Shown here one piece after another: positions 7,735 through 17,036 of a DNA stretch of 64,000 nt. Numbering within the stretch: position 1 is the stretch's first letter; each line of letters opens with the position of its first letter. Below the pieces are notes generated by a model. It was not told the DNA's origin and made no database searches. It worked only from the letters and a program-made list of their open reading frames with translations. The position numbers were made by a program, and so were the translations under genes. The DNA comes from Planctomycetota bacterium (GTDB lineage: Bacteria; Planctomycetota; UBA1135; GCA-002748355). The DNA is taken from the NCBI GenBank assembly GCA_020638795.1, contig JACKHW010000002.1:310001-374000 (forward strand). The letters run 5' to 3'.

Positions 7735-9468
7735 ATGATGGTCGCCCAAATGCTCGAAGGTCTTCCAGTTTGCAGTGGTGTGGCAATCGGTCCCGTCCGC
7801 TTCCGCGGATTCGAGCTCGACCGCCCTCTCCCCGTGCGCCTGCCGGCGACGCGGGTCGACAGCGAGATCGAGCGGTTTCGTGCCGCGATTGGTCGAGCCG
7901 TGGACCAGGTCGGTCGGGTCAAGGACGAGCTCGCCTCGGGGCTCGGCGCGGACGAGAATCGCATACTCGACGTGCATTCGTCCTATCTCGAAGACCCGAC
8001 GTTCTTGCAGGACGTCGAAAATCGCATTCGCAGTGACCAGCTCGCACTCGAGGACGCCCTCGCGCGAGCGGTGAGGGACTTCGACCGGATCTTCGAGCTC
8101 GTCGAGAGCGAGCACATGAAAGAACGTGCGCTCGACCTCCGCGACGTCGCACTCCGCGTGATCCGGAATCTGCAGGAAGAAGCGCGCAGCCCCGGCGCGT
8201 TCGAAGGGAGCACGGGCATCGATGCCGACACGCCGTTCGTGATCGCGGCCCACAAGCTATCGCTGACCGACCTCTTCGATCTCGAACACGGGCGCGTCCT
8301 CGGCATCATCGCGGAGCAAGGTGGACCGTCGTCGCACGCGGGCATTCTCGCGCGTTCCCTCGGAATCCCGGCGATCACGGGTGTCGCCAACCTTCGGGAT
8401 CACTTCCGCGACGGGGACTTCGTGATCGTCGACGCGGGGACCGGTGTCGTACACGTCGATCCGGACGAACGGTTACGGCGGGAATACGAAGTGCACCTCA
8501 CGGCACCGAAGACGCGCGCGCCGCTCGAAGACGTCGGTCCTGCCGCGCTCGCTGACGGTGAAGGGATCATCGTCCTCGGTGCGTGTGGCAACCTCGGTGA
8601 GGTCGCGCAGGCGCGCGACGCGGGTTTCGAAGGCGTCGGGGTCTATCGCACGGAGTTGCTGTATCTGCTCGAGCGGAAGATGCCCGGCGAAGAACTCCTG
8701 CTCCATCATTACGAGCAGGTGCACGAGCGCATCGGTCGGGACGTTCGAGTGGTGTTCCGCTTGCTCGATCTCACGCGCGTGCAGCGCCATGTGGGCGACG
8801 ACGAGCCCAACCCTGCGCTCGGCCTGCGCGGGGTTCGCGGCTTGTTCTCCGAACCGGAAATGCTGCGCGCGCAACTGCGTGCTCTGCTGCGCGCGAGCCC
8901 GGAGGCGACGATCGAGATCGCCGTGCCGTTCGTGAGCACGATCCAAGACGTCCGGCGGATCCATGAGGCCGTGCGCAGCGAGCGCGCGGCGCTGGTCAAG
9001 GAGGGATTCGCGTGCGCTAGCGACGTGCGCGTCGGCGCGATCATCGAGGTTCCGGCCGTCGCGTTCCACATCGCGAGCGTCGCGTCCGAAGCGGACTTCC
9101 TCGTCGTCGCGTTGGACTCCTTGCAGCAATACCTGCTCGCGGCGGACCGCGACAATCTCGGTGTCGAGGATTACTACCAGGGTTTCCATCCGGCGCTGTT
9201 CCGGTTGTTGGCGCAGCTCGTCGCGGATGCGAAGCGACTCGGTACGGAGATCATGCTCTTCGGTGAATCTGCCGTGAACGCGCTGCGGCTCCCGTTCTTG
9301 CTCGGCGTCGGGTATCGCCAATTCTCGATTTCGCCCGTGCGCGCGACGGGCCTTCGTCGCGCCCTCGAGAAGTGGAGCGTCGCGGAGACCGAAGAGCTCG
9401 CTCGTCGTGTCTTGGCTTGTCAAACGTCGCTCGACGTGCAACGGTGTCTGCTCGAAGCCGAGCGATGA
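7735..9468 (+). CDS. PTS enzyme I-like protein with altered PEP-binding site
   Basis: A 577-residue homologue of phosphoenolpyruvate-protein phosphotransferase (enzyme I), nearly full length for the family. The swinging domain is intact, with the phospho-accepting histidine at residue 201 in GGPSSHAGILARSLGIP. The PEP-binding barrel keeps YRTE (304-307), R342 and D345, IIEVPA and DRDN. It has lost several catalytic residues: the lysine after RTLDIGGD is Q350, the Asn-Asp of SIGTNDL is D461-S462, and the proton-donor cysteine is F509. PEP-dependent phosphorylation is therefore doubtful. No HPr gene is near. An AGGAG lies 13 nt before ATG 7735 (16 before ATG 7738). The stop overlaps the ABC ATPase start by 4 nt, so it leads a three-gene operon with a LolD/MacB-type transporter. 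Confidence 0.85.
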   Translation: MMVAQMLEGLPVCSGVAIGPVRFRGFELDRPLPVRLPATRVDSEIERFRAAIGRAVDQVGRVKDELASGLGADENRILDVHSSYLEDPTFLQDVENRIRSDQLALEDALARAVRDFDRIFELVESEHMKERALDLRDVALRVIRNLQEEARSPGAFEGSTGIDADTPFVIAAHKLSLTDLFDLEHGRVLGIIAEQGGPSSHAGILARSLGIPAITGVANLRDHFRDGDFVIVDAGTGVVHVDPDERLRREYEVHLTAPKTRAPLEDVGPAALADGEGIIVLGACGNLGEVAQARDAGFEGVGVYRTELLYLLERKMPGEELLLHHYEQVHERIGRDVRVVFRLLDLTRVQRHVGDDEPNPALGLRGVRGLFSEPEMLRAQLRALLRASPEATIEIAVPFVSTIQDVRRIHEAVRSERAALVKEGFACASDVRVGAIIEVPAVAFHIASVASEADFLVVALDSLQQYLLAADRDNLGVEDYYQGFHPALFRLLAQLVADAKRLGTEIMLFGESAVNALRLPFLLGVGYRQFSISPVRATGLRRALEKWSVAETEELARRVLACQTSLDVQRCLLEAER

Positions 9469-10127
9469 TCGAAATCAAGAACCTCGAAAAGACGTACATG
9501 CGCGCCGGCGAACGCGTCGTTGCGTGTCGCGTCGATGCACTCGAAGTCGCGGCTGGCGAACAGATCGCGATCGTCGGTCCGTCCGGTTGCGGCAAGACCA
9601 CGCTGCTGCACATCGTGTCGGGCCTGTTGATTCCGGATCACGGCTCGGTGCGGGTCGATGGCCAGGACCTGTTCGCATTGTCGGAGCGAGCACGCGATCG
9701 ATTCCGCGCGGCGCGCTTCGGATACGTGCATCAGACCTTCGACCTGCTTTCGGGATTTACGGCCCTCGAGAACGTCGAGCTCGCCCAGTACTTCGCCGCA
9801 GGAAAGACCGATCGTGCACGCGCGCGAGAGTTTCTCGCGCACGTCGGGCTCGAGGAGCGCATGCACCACCGGCCGCGCGAATTGTCGATCGGGCAGCAGC
9901 AACGCGTCGCGATCGCGCGTGCGCTGATCAACTCGCCTCGACTGCTACTCGCCGATGAGCCCACGGGGAGTCAGGATCCGGATAGCGCGAAGCGCAGTCT
10001 TGCATTGCTTCGTGATCTCGCGACCGAGGTCGGCGCAACGATGTTGCTCGTCACGCACGACCCGGCGAGCGCGGATGCCATGGAGCGCAAGGTCGACCTC
10101 AGGGCCCTTTCGGGAGCCGCGCGATGA
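9465..10127 (+). CDS. LolD/MacB-type ABC transporter ATP-binding protein
   Basis: A 220-residue ABC ATPase of the LolD/MacB/FtsE group that powers extraction or efflux by a FtsX-like permease at the inner membrane. Visible motifs: Walker A GPSGCGKTT at about residues 38-46, Q-loop HQTFDLLSGFT, signature LSIGQQQR (the usual second residue pair is GG), Walker B LLLADEPTG and the switch histidine in LVTHD. It is translationally coupled to both neighbours through 4-nt overlaps: the enzyme I-like gene before it and its cognate permease after it. The substrate (lipoprotein, lipid or drug) cannot be told. Confidence 0.9.
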   Translation: MIEIKNLEKTYMRAGERVVACRVDALEVAAGEQIAIVGPSGCGKTTLLHIVSGLLIPDHGSVRVDGQDLFALSERARDRFRAARFGYVHQTFDLLSGFTALENVELAQYFAAGKTDRARAREFLAHVGLEERMHHRPRELSIGQQQRVAIARALINSPRLLLADEPTGSQDPDSAKRSLALLRDLATEVGATMLLVTHDPASADAMERKVDLRALSGAAR

Positions 10128-11479
10128 AGCTGTTCGCTATGGCGTGGCGCAATCTGCGTCAGCGAGCGCTCTCGAGCACGTTGACGATCCTGGGAGTCTT
10201 GCTCGGGACGGCGCTCGTGACGTTCTTGTGGCTCGTCGCATCCGAGGCGGAACGCAAGTACGTGCAGTCGACGTCGGGCTTCGACGTCGTCGTCGGACCC
10301 AACGGGACGTCCTCCCTCGATCTCGTGCTCAACGCGGTCTACCTCGCCAAACCGGCGCAAGGTGTGATCGAGTTCCGCACGTACCGCGAACTGCATCAGG
10401 ACGACGCGAAGGATCGGAAGACGTGGGGGCGCTACGTGCGCTACGCGATTCCGTTCGCCTACGGCGATTCGTTCCACGGCTTTCCGGTCTGTGCGACGAC
10501 CGACGAGTTCTTCCTCAAGTGGGGGAACGCACCGGAGTCCGTAAAAGAAGATCGTCCGCCGGACTTGCGCTTCGCTGCCGGTGGACCGTTCGCGTTCTCG
10601 CACGAGGACTATCTCGGCGAAGCCGAGGTGCAAGCCGCGAGGCACCGGGCCGGAGACACGAGCGAGCAGGAGGTGCCGCCCGCGTGGCGCAAGGTCGTGC
10701 TCGGCGCGCTCGCGGCGCGTCAGCTCGGTCTCGGTGTCGGTGACTCGATCGCGCCGGCGCACGGCACGGGGAGTTCGCTGCACTTCCACGAAGAAGCGCG
10801 GTCAGAAGTCGTCGGAGTGCTCGAAGAACTCGGTAGTCCGCTCGATCGCGGCATCTTCGTGCCGGTCGGTTTGCACTATCGCTTGTCGGATCACGCGGCG
10901 ATCGGCAAGGCGAGCGTCGACGTCACGGCCGACGACGTCGAACTCTCCGCAGTCGTCGTCTCGTGTCGTCCCGGGATCGGGTTCATGCAACTGCGCAAGG
11001 CGTTCATGACGCGGACCGATGCGATCGCTGCCGTGCCGCGCATCGCGGTGCAGGAGCTGTTCCAAGTCGTCGGCAACATCGCCGAAGCGCTCGGCGCGAT
11101 CGCGTGGATCGTCCTCGTCGTCGCGTCACTCGGCGTCTTCCTCGCGCTCTACAACACGATGGTCGAACGCGAACGCGACATCGCGATCCTGCGCTCGATC
11201 GGCGCGCGGCGCTTCCAGATCTTCACGATCACGCTCGCCGAAGCCGCGTGGATCGGCTTCGTCGGTGCCGCACTCGGCGTTCTCGCCGCGCACGCCTGCG
11301 TCTACCTCTTCGCCGATGGCCTCGCGGTCTCGACCGGAGTCCCGATCCGCGCGAGCGCGTTCGCGATGCGCGAAGTCTGGCTCGTCCTCGGCGTCACCGC
11401 GCTCGCGAGCATCGCGGGCTTGATCCCCGCGTGGCGCGCGTCATCGACGGACGTGGCGCGGCTGTTGTCGGCGAACTGA
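10124..11479 (+). CDS. FtsX/MacB-type ABC transporter permease
   Basis: A 451-residue inner-membrane permease. The N-terminal helix (TLTILGVLLGTALVTFLWLV) is followed by a large periplasmic MacB_PCD-like domain (about 45-310). Three C-terminal helices follow, with the FtsX hallmark MVERERDIAILRSIGA between the first two. It pairs with the ATPase whose stop it overlaps by 4 nt. The periplasmic domain contains a charged, unusually polar segment around residues 150-185. The operon composition (degenerate enzyme I, ATPase, permease) is not one I recognise; a role in lipoprotein or envelope transport is inferred only from the family. Confidence 0.88.
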   Translation: MKLFAMAWRNLRQRALSSTLTILGVLLGTALVTFLWLVASEAERKYVQSTSGFDVVVGPNGTSSLDLVLNAVYLAKPAQGVIEFRTYRELHQDDAKDRKTWGRYVRYAIPFAYGDSFHGFPVCATTDEFFLKWGNAPESVKEDRPPDLRFAAGGPFAFSHEDYLGEAEVQAARHRAGDTSEQEVPPAWRKVVLGALAARQLGLGVGDSIAPAHGTGSSLHFHEEARSEVVGVLEELGSPLDRGIFVPVGLHYRLSDHAAIGKASVDVTADDVELSAVVVSCRPGIGFMQLRKAFMTRTDAIAAVPRIAVQELFQVVGNIAEALGAIAWIVLVVASLGVFLALYNTMVERERDIAILRSIGARRFQIFTITLAEAAWIGFVGAALGVLAAHACVYLFADGLAVSTGVPIRASAFAMREVWLVLGVTALASIAGLIPAWRASSTDVARLLSAN

Positions 11480-11697
11480 GGGGCGCAACGTGAAGCCGTG
11501 ACGAACCCTCGGCCACGGATTCGCAAGGGCACGAAGGTGTTGCTGCAGCTCCCACTACGAGACCGCGGGTTCGAGACCTCGGTCGAGGAGCACGACACTG
11601 CCGCGATGGCCGTGTTCGCGTCCGCGTGATCGACAACCTCACGGTATCCTGACGGGCGTATCCCGACGTCACGTATCGATCGCACGGCAGGCCCCCG

Positions 11698-14190
11698 ATG
11701 GAGACACAGAGAACCGCGAGCGAGCGAGGCGAGACGTCTGCGCCGGTTCTCGAGAATTACCGTGTGCACCACGTGGCCGGCGAAGGAGCGTTCGGTGCCG
11801 TCTACGTCGCCGAGCAGCTCGAGCCGGTCCGGCGGACGGTTGCCGTCAAGGTGCTCAAGGCGGGCATGGATTCGCGGGCAGTTCTCGCGCGGTTCGAAGT
11901 CGAGCGGCACGTGCTCGCGATGATGCAGCATCCGAACATCGCGCAGATCTTCGATGCAGGGACGACCGCGCTCGGGCGACCGTACTTCGTCATGGAGCGC
12001 ATCGAAGGTGTGCCGCTCACGGAGTACTGCGATGCGCGCAGACTCTCCAACCGCGAACGCTTGCGGATCTTCGTCCAGGTCTGCAGCGCCGTGAATCACG
12101 CCCACGGAAAGGGCATCCTGCATCGCGATCTCAAACCGCAGAACATCCTCGTCACCGAGGTCGATGGCGAAGCGGTGCCCAAGATCATCGACTTCGGGAT
12201 CGCCAAGTCGATCCAGGGCGATGCGCCGGCATTCGCGGTGCACACCGTCGCTGGACACGTGCTCGGGACGCCTGGCTACATGAGTCCGGAGCAGGCGTGC
12301 TCCAACGAGGATGCGATCGACGCTCGGTCGGACATTTACTCGCTCGGCGTCGTGCTCTACGAACTCCTGACCGGCAGTCTTCCGTTCGATCTCGAGGAAG
12401 TCCGGAAGCTCGGTTGCGTGGAGGGTCTCGAGTGGCTCCAAGAACGTGACCCGCCGCGTATGACGACGCGCGTGACGACGAGCGATACGGAGCACGTGTG
12501 CGCGATGCGCAGTCAGACTCCTCCCGTCTTGCTTCGCGAGTTGAGTGGAGACCTCGAGTGGATCGTTCGGCGCGCGATGGAGCGAGACGTCACGCGGCGC
12601 TACGAGACGGCCAACGGTTTCGCGATGGATGTCGAGCGGTTCTTGAACAACGAGCCCGTCGTCGCTCGTCCTCCTTCGGCTTCGTACCTCACACGCAAGT
12701 TCCTGTGGCGCAATCGGATTGCGGTGGCTGCCATCGCAACGGTCGCGTTGGCACTCCTCGCGGGGCTCGCAGTTGCGTTGTCACAATGGTCGGTCGCGGT
12801 CGACAAGGAAGCGCTGGCTGTCGAAGCCTTGACGAACGAACGCACGGCACTCGCGTTGGAACAGGCTGCCGTTGCAGAGTACGCCCGCATGCGCGACATT
12901 CCACTGGCCGAGGACCTCGTACACGAGGCTGACATCGATCTTTGGCCGGCGAACTCGGACAAGGTCGAAGCCATGGATCTCTGGCTCGAGCGCGCGCGGG
13001 ATCTCGAGGCTCGGGCGGCCGGACATCGTGCTGCACTCGCCGACTACCGTAATCACGCACGTGAACTAGAGCCGGATGAAGAGCGGTTCTTGATCGGGGT
13101 CGTCGCGAAGCTCGTGGATCGTCTCGACCGGCTGACGGGCAGCGACGGACTCATCGAAGAGGTCGCAGAGCGTCGCGGGCGAGCGGCGACATTCGACACG
13201 CGTTGGTCGCATTTGACCGAGGACGCGTGGGTCAGCGCGCGGCGTCGCGTCGCCTCGAACGAAAAGTATCGCGAACTGTCGGTGCTGCATCCGCAGCGCG
13301 GCCTCGTGCCGCTCGGTCCCGATCCCGACTCCGGGCTGGAGGAATTCGCACTCTTGGACTCCGGGCTGATCCCGACGAGAAACGAGACCGGACGACTCAC
13401 TCTCACGGACGAGTTCGCCCTCGTGTTCGTGTTGTTGCCCCCAGCGCGCTTTTGGATGGGAGCGCAGTCGACGGACCCATCGGGTCCCAACTACGATGCC
13501 ACGGCCAAGGACCTCGAGGGGCCGCCGCACGAGGTGACGCTCGATGCCTTCTTCATCTCCAAGTACGAGATGACGCAAGGTCAATGGTTGCGCGTCATGC
13601 GCACGAATCCGAGCTCCTATCACGTCGGGCGCGACGTCAACGGGCGCATCGTGACCGCTCGGCATCCGGTCGAGAGCGTCGACTGGTACGCTTGCGAGCG
13701 TGCGATGCATCGCATCGGATGCCTGTTGCCAACCGAAGCCCAGTGGGAATACGCGGCGCGCGCGGGCACGGCGACTCCCTGGTGGACCGGGTCCGCAGTC
13801 ACGTCGATCGTGGGAGCAAGCAACGTCGCCGACGGCGAGACTGTCGCCAAGCTCTTTCGTCGCCAGCGCTTCGAGCCTGGGATCTCCGATGGTCATCTCA
13901 TCCATGCGCCTTGCGGCAGCTTTCGAGCGAACCCGTTCGGTCTGCACGACACGATCGGCAACGTCTGGGAGTGGTGCCGCGACCGCAATGGCTCCTACGA
14001 CTACCGAGCGGCACCGGTCGACGGTGAGAGGTCGTCGGAGCACGAGTTGTGGCGCGCGTATCGCGGCGGGAGCTTCACCTTCGCAGCCGACGTCGCTCGA
14101 TCGTCCGCACGTACCGGATACCGGCCAGTCAAGGCCGGGCTCGGGTTGGGCCTACGACCAGCGCGACGCGTACGGAGTGATTCGCGATGA
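11698..14190 (+). CDS. Membrane Ser/Thr protein kinase with SUMF1-like sensor domain (copy 1)
   Basis: An 830-residue Hanks-type kinase. The N-terminal kinase domain is complete: GEGAFGAVY loop, VAVK lysine, HRDLKPQN at 142-149, IDFGIAK with the DFG at 165-167, and GYMSPEQ in place of APE. A transmembrane helix lies near residues 345-366, followed by a charged helical linker. The C-terminal ~250 residues are a SUMF1/FGE-sulfatase fold (WMGAQ, EMTQGQW, LPTEAQWEYAARAG, GNVWEW, YRGGS). The paired cysteines used by true formylglycine-generating enzymes are absent from the last segment, so this part is more likely a ligand-sensing or protein-binding domain outside the membrane. It overlaps the next kinase by 4 nt, and the two are clear paralogues. 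Confidence 0.92.
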   Translation: METQRTASERGETSAPVLENYRVHHVAGEGAFGAVYVAEQLEPVRRTVAVKVLKAGMDSRAVLARFEVERHVLAMMQHPNIAQIFDAGTTALGRPYFVMERIEGVPLTEYCDARRLSNRERLRIFVQVCSAVNHAHGKGILHRDLKPQNILVTEVDGEAVPKIIDFGIAKSIQGDAPAFAVHTVAGHVLGTPGYMSPEQACSNEDAIDARSDIYSLGVVLYELLTGSLPFDLEEVRKLGCVEGLEWLQERDPPRMTTRVTTSDTEHVCAMRSQTPPVLLRELSGDLEWIVRRAMERDVTRRYETANGFAMDVERFLNNEPVVARPPSASYLTRKFLWRNRIAVAAIATVALALLAGLAVALSQWSVAVDKEALAVEALTNERTALALEQAAVAEYARMRDIPLAEDLVHEADIDLWPANSDKVEAMDLWLERARDLEARAAGHRAALADYRNHARELEPDEERFLIGVVAKLVDRLDRLTGSDGLIEEVAERRGRAATFDTRWSHLTEDAWVSARRRVASNEKYRELSVLHPQRGLVPLGPDPDSGLEEFALLDSGLIPTRNETGRLTLTDEFALVFVLLPPARFWMGAQSTDPSGPNYDATAKDLEGPPHEVTLDAFFISKYEMTQGQWLRVMRTNPSSYHVGRDVNGRIVTARHPVESVDWYACERAMHRIGCLLPTEAQWEYAARAGTATPWWTGSAVTSIVGASNVADGETVAKLFRRQRFEPGISDGHLIHAPCGSFRANPFGLHDTIGNVWEWCRDRNGSYDYRAAPVDGERSSEHELWRAYRGGSFTFAADVARSSARTGYRPVKAGLGLGLRPARRVRSDSR

Positions 14191-16877
14191 GCGACCTGCT
14201 GCGCGCCAAGGAACTCTTTGCGGCAGTCGTCGAGTTGCCCCGCGACAAACGGGCTGCGTTTCTCGCCACGCATTGTGAGGACGACGAGAATCTCAGACGT
14301 CTCGTGGTGCGACTTCTGGATGCCGACGACGATGCAGAGAGTCTCGCGAGTCCTCTGGCTCCGTTTCTCGAAGACGCCGATCAGCACACGACGGCGTTGT
14401 CTTCACATCCGATGCCAACTGTGGGGGATCGCATCGGTCCGTACGAGTTACGCGAGAAGATCGGTGAGGGTGGATTCGGCATCGTCTTCGCTGCTTGGCA
14501 AGTGCAACCGATCGCGCGACGTGTCGCGCTCAAGATCATCAAGCCAGGGATGGATTCGAACGAGGTACTGTCGCGGTTCGAGCGCGAACGCCGGATCCTT
14601 GCTCATATGGACCATCCGTCCATCGCGCGCATCTTCGACGCCGGAATGACGGACGACGAGCGGCCGTGGTTCGCGATGGAGTTCGTCGACGGTGTTCCGA
14701 TCACGAAGTATTGCGATCGAGCGCGATGTTCGATTCGGCGACGGATCGAGCTTTTCGTCGACGTTTGCAGGGCCGTGCAGCATGCACATACGAAGGGGAT
14801 CATTCATCGCGACCTCAAGCCCGCGAACATACTCGTCGCCGAAGTCGACGAACGCCCACTGCCGAAGGTGATCGACTTCGGCATCGCCAAAGCGGTGCAG
14901 CAAGAGCAGCTCGCGCGAACGGTCTTCACAGAGGTCGGATCCATCGTTGGCACGCCCGACTACATGAGCCCGGAGCAGGCGGACCTGCGCGTTCGCGAGA
15001 TCGATACGAGGACCGATGTCTACGCACTTGGTGTCGTGCTCTACGAGCTGCTTTGCGGTGCGTTGCCCTTCGACGGCAAGGTGCTGCGAGACAAGGGATA
15101 TGCCGATTTCGTGCGCGTGCTCCGGGACCAAGATGCGCCGACCCTCGTGGCGCGCGTCGCCGAGGATGCTTCGGACAAAGCGTTCCTACGCAGCACGACC
15201 CCGAACGCGCTCATGCAAGGCTTGCGCCGAGAGCTCGATTGGATCGTCCAGCGAGCGATGGAGAAGGATCCCGAGAGGCGCTACGCGACGGTGAACGCGT
15301 TGGCGATGGATCTCGGGCGCTACCTGCAGGGAGAACCGGTCGTCGCCGCGCCGCGATCGATCCGCTACCGCGCATCGAAGTTCTTGCATCGACATCGCGT
15401 GAGTTCGACCGTCACGGCACTCGTGTTCCTCGCACTCGTGATCGGGATCGGGTTCGCGATGCATTTGCGGTCGGTAGCTCGCTTCAACGAGGAGCAGGCA
15501 AGCGCTGCGTTGCGCGCGACGGCCAAGTCGCTCGATGCACAACAGGCGGCGTTGCGCGGCTACCGGCAAATGCGCGACGTTCCGCTCGCCGCGGCCCTCA
15601 TACGCGAAGCCGACGAGGAGCTCTGGCCAGCGCATCCGAACTCGGTCGGACGCATGGATGCTTGGCTCACGCGCGCCAGGGCACTCGTGTCGCGTGCACA
15701 GGTGCACCGCGAGCGACTCGAGTCGCTGCGTGCAGCAGCGGGTGAAGCGACCAACTACGAAGCGCGTTATTTGTTCGAGCTCTTGACAGGCCTGACCAAG
15801 AACATCGAGCAACTCGAAGGTGGATCCGCTTCGGGTGAGGAGGGTTGGATCGCGGTCCTCGAGGCGCGACGCGGCCAGGCGGCGACGCTCGCAGAACGCA
15901 GCATCGGTGAGGCTCGAGCCCTCTGGGACGCGGTTCGTTCGCGGATGGTCGCGACGACGCGATACGCGGACGTGGCTCCCATTCCGGACCAACTCGGCTT
16001 GCTGCCTCTCGGACCGGATCCGCACTCACACCTCGAGGAGTTCGCGCTCCTGGATACGGGTCGCGTGCCGCGGCGCAACGAAGGACACGAACTCGTGTTC
16101 GAGCCCGACCGCTGCATGGTCTTCGTTCTGTTGCCGACCGGATCGTATTGGATGGGCGCCCAGGCGAGCGACGAAGCCGCGCCCAACTTCGATGAGCGGG
16201 CGTATCCCGAGGAAGCTCCCGTCCATCGAGAGCGAGTCGACGCGTTCTTCTGCTCCAAGTTCGAAGTCACGCAGGGGCAATGGCAGCGTATCGAGCGTTC
16301 GCACCCGAGTCTGCTGCGAGCTGGGACGGACCAGAATGGAAGAATCGTGACACTCGATCACCCGGTCGAGAACGTGAGTCGGATCGACTGTGAACGTGTC
16401 TTGAAGAAGATCGGTTGTTCGCTGCCGACGGAGGCTCAATGGGAGTATGCCGCTCGTTCAGGCGCGCAGACTCCGTGGTGGACGGGACCCGAGGTCGACT
16501 CACTCCTGGGTGCGGCCAACATCGCCGACGCGACGTACGCGCAGGTGACCCCGGGGACCGAAGACCGCGAGCTCACCCTGACCGATGGGTTCGTCGGACA
16601 CGCTCCGTGTGGCACCTTTCGCGGGAACGCGTTCGGCCTCCATGACGTCATCGGAAACGTCTGGGAGTGGTGCCGCAATCCGTTCGCCCCGTACGAGGAA
16701 ATCGACGAAGTTGCACAGCCGGGCAGCACGCACGAACCGCGGCGCTACGGAGTCTATCGTGGCGGGAGCATGGGTAGCGACGCCACGTTCGCGCGTTCGG
16801 CGCGTCGCTACTGGGCCGTGCCGCAGATTCGTAATCGGGCACTCGGATGCCGAGCCATCCGCGAGGTCGTTCGTTGA
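14187..16877 (+). CDS. Membrane Ser/Thr protein kinase with SUMF1-like sensor domain (copy 2)
   Basis: An 896-residue paralogue of the kinase immediately upstream, with an extra N-terminal ~65-residue acidic helical region (AKELFAAVVELPRDKRAAFL) typical of planctomycete kinases. The kinase domain is intact: GEGGFGIVF, VALKIIK, HRDLKPAN from residue 207, IDFGIAK, DYMSPEQ. A transmembrane helix lies near 405-428, then a helical linker and the SUMF1-like domain from about residue 645 (WMGAQAS, EVTQGQWQ, LPTEAQWEYAARSG, GNVWEW, YRGGS). The FGE cysteine pair is again missing. Start ATG overlaps the previous stop (ATGA). The tandem pair could phosphorylate each other or form a heteromeric receptor; this is inference. 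Confidence 0.92.
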   Translation: MSDLLRAKELFAAVVELPRDKRAAFLATHCEDDENLRRLVVRLLDADDDAESLASPLAPFLEDADQHTTALSSHPMPTVGDRIGPYELREKIGEGGFGIVFAAWQVQPIARRVALKIIKPGMDSNEVLSRFERERRILAHMDHPSIARIFDAGMTDDERPWFAMEFVDGVPITKYCDRARCSIRRRIELFVDVCRAVQHAHTKGIIHRDLKPANILVAEVDERPLPKVIDFGIAKAVQQEQLARTVFTEVGSIVGTPDYMSPEQADLRVREIDTRTDVYALGVVLYELLCGALPFDGKVLRDKGYADFVRVLRDQDAPTLVARVAEDASDKAFLRSTTPNALMQGLRRELDWIVQRAMEKDPERRYATVNALAMDLGRYLQGEPVVAAPRSIRYRASKFLHRHRVSSTVTALVFLALVIGIGFAMHLRSVARFNEEQASAALRATAKSLDAQQAALRGYRQMRDVPLAAALIREADEELWPAHPNSVGRMDAWLTRARALVSRAQVHRERLESLRAAAGEATNYEARYLFELLTGLTKNIEQLEGGSASGEEGWIAVLEARRGQAATLAERSIGEARALWDAVRSRMVATTRYADVAPIPDQLGLLPLGPDPHSHLEEFALLDTGRVPRRNEGHELVFEPDRCMVFVLLPTGSYWMGAQASDEAAPNFDERAYPEEAPVHRERVDAFFCSKFEVTQGQWQRIERSHPSLLRAGTDQNGRIVTLDHPVENVSRIDCERVLKKIGCSLPTEAQWEYAARSGAQTPWWTGPEVDSLLGAANIADATYAQVTPGTEDRELTLTDGFVGHAPCGTFRGNAFGLHDVIGNVWEWCRNPFAPYEEIDEVAQPGSTHEPRRYGVYRGGSMGSDATFARSARRYWAVPQIRNRALGCRAIREVVR

Positions 16878-16899
16878 TCCGGCTGGGTCTCGTGTGCGG

Positions 16900-16931
16900 A
16901 AACCTTCCCGGGTCGTGGAGAGAGGTTTTTT
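16900..16931 (+). terminator. Possible rho-independent terminator after kinase pair
   Basis: AAACCT (16900-16905) can pair with AGGTTT (16923-16928), and a run of six T follows directly. The 6-bp stem is short and the loop long (17 nt), so this is a weak candidate. It sits in the 159-nt gap between the kinase pair and the reprolysin-like gene. Confidence 0.35.
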
Positions 16932-17036
16932 CATTTCGGACCAAGGCGAAGGGGCAAGAACGACGCCCTGCGTGAGGACCAGGGCCATGCACTGCGTTGC
17001 AGCGGCTCACACCATCAGCAGGAGATCGTTCGAACC

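Noticed and set aside
7639..8253. N-terminal extension of the second M16-like protein
   Set aside because: These ~205 codons are the reverse complement of the enzyme I gene; the signal peptide fixes the start near 7638.
11555..11590. T-loop-like GGTTCGAGACC and 5-bp hairpin before the first kinase
   Set aside because: The stem is only 5 bp and there is no cloverleaf or T run; it is not called a tRNA or terminator.
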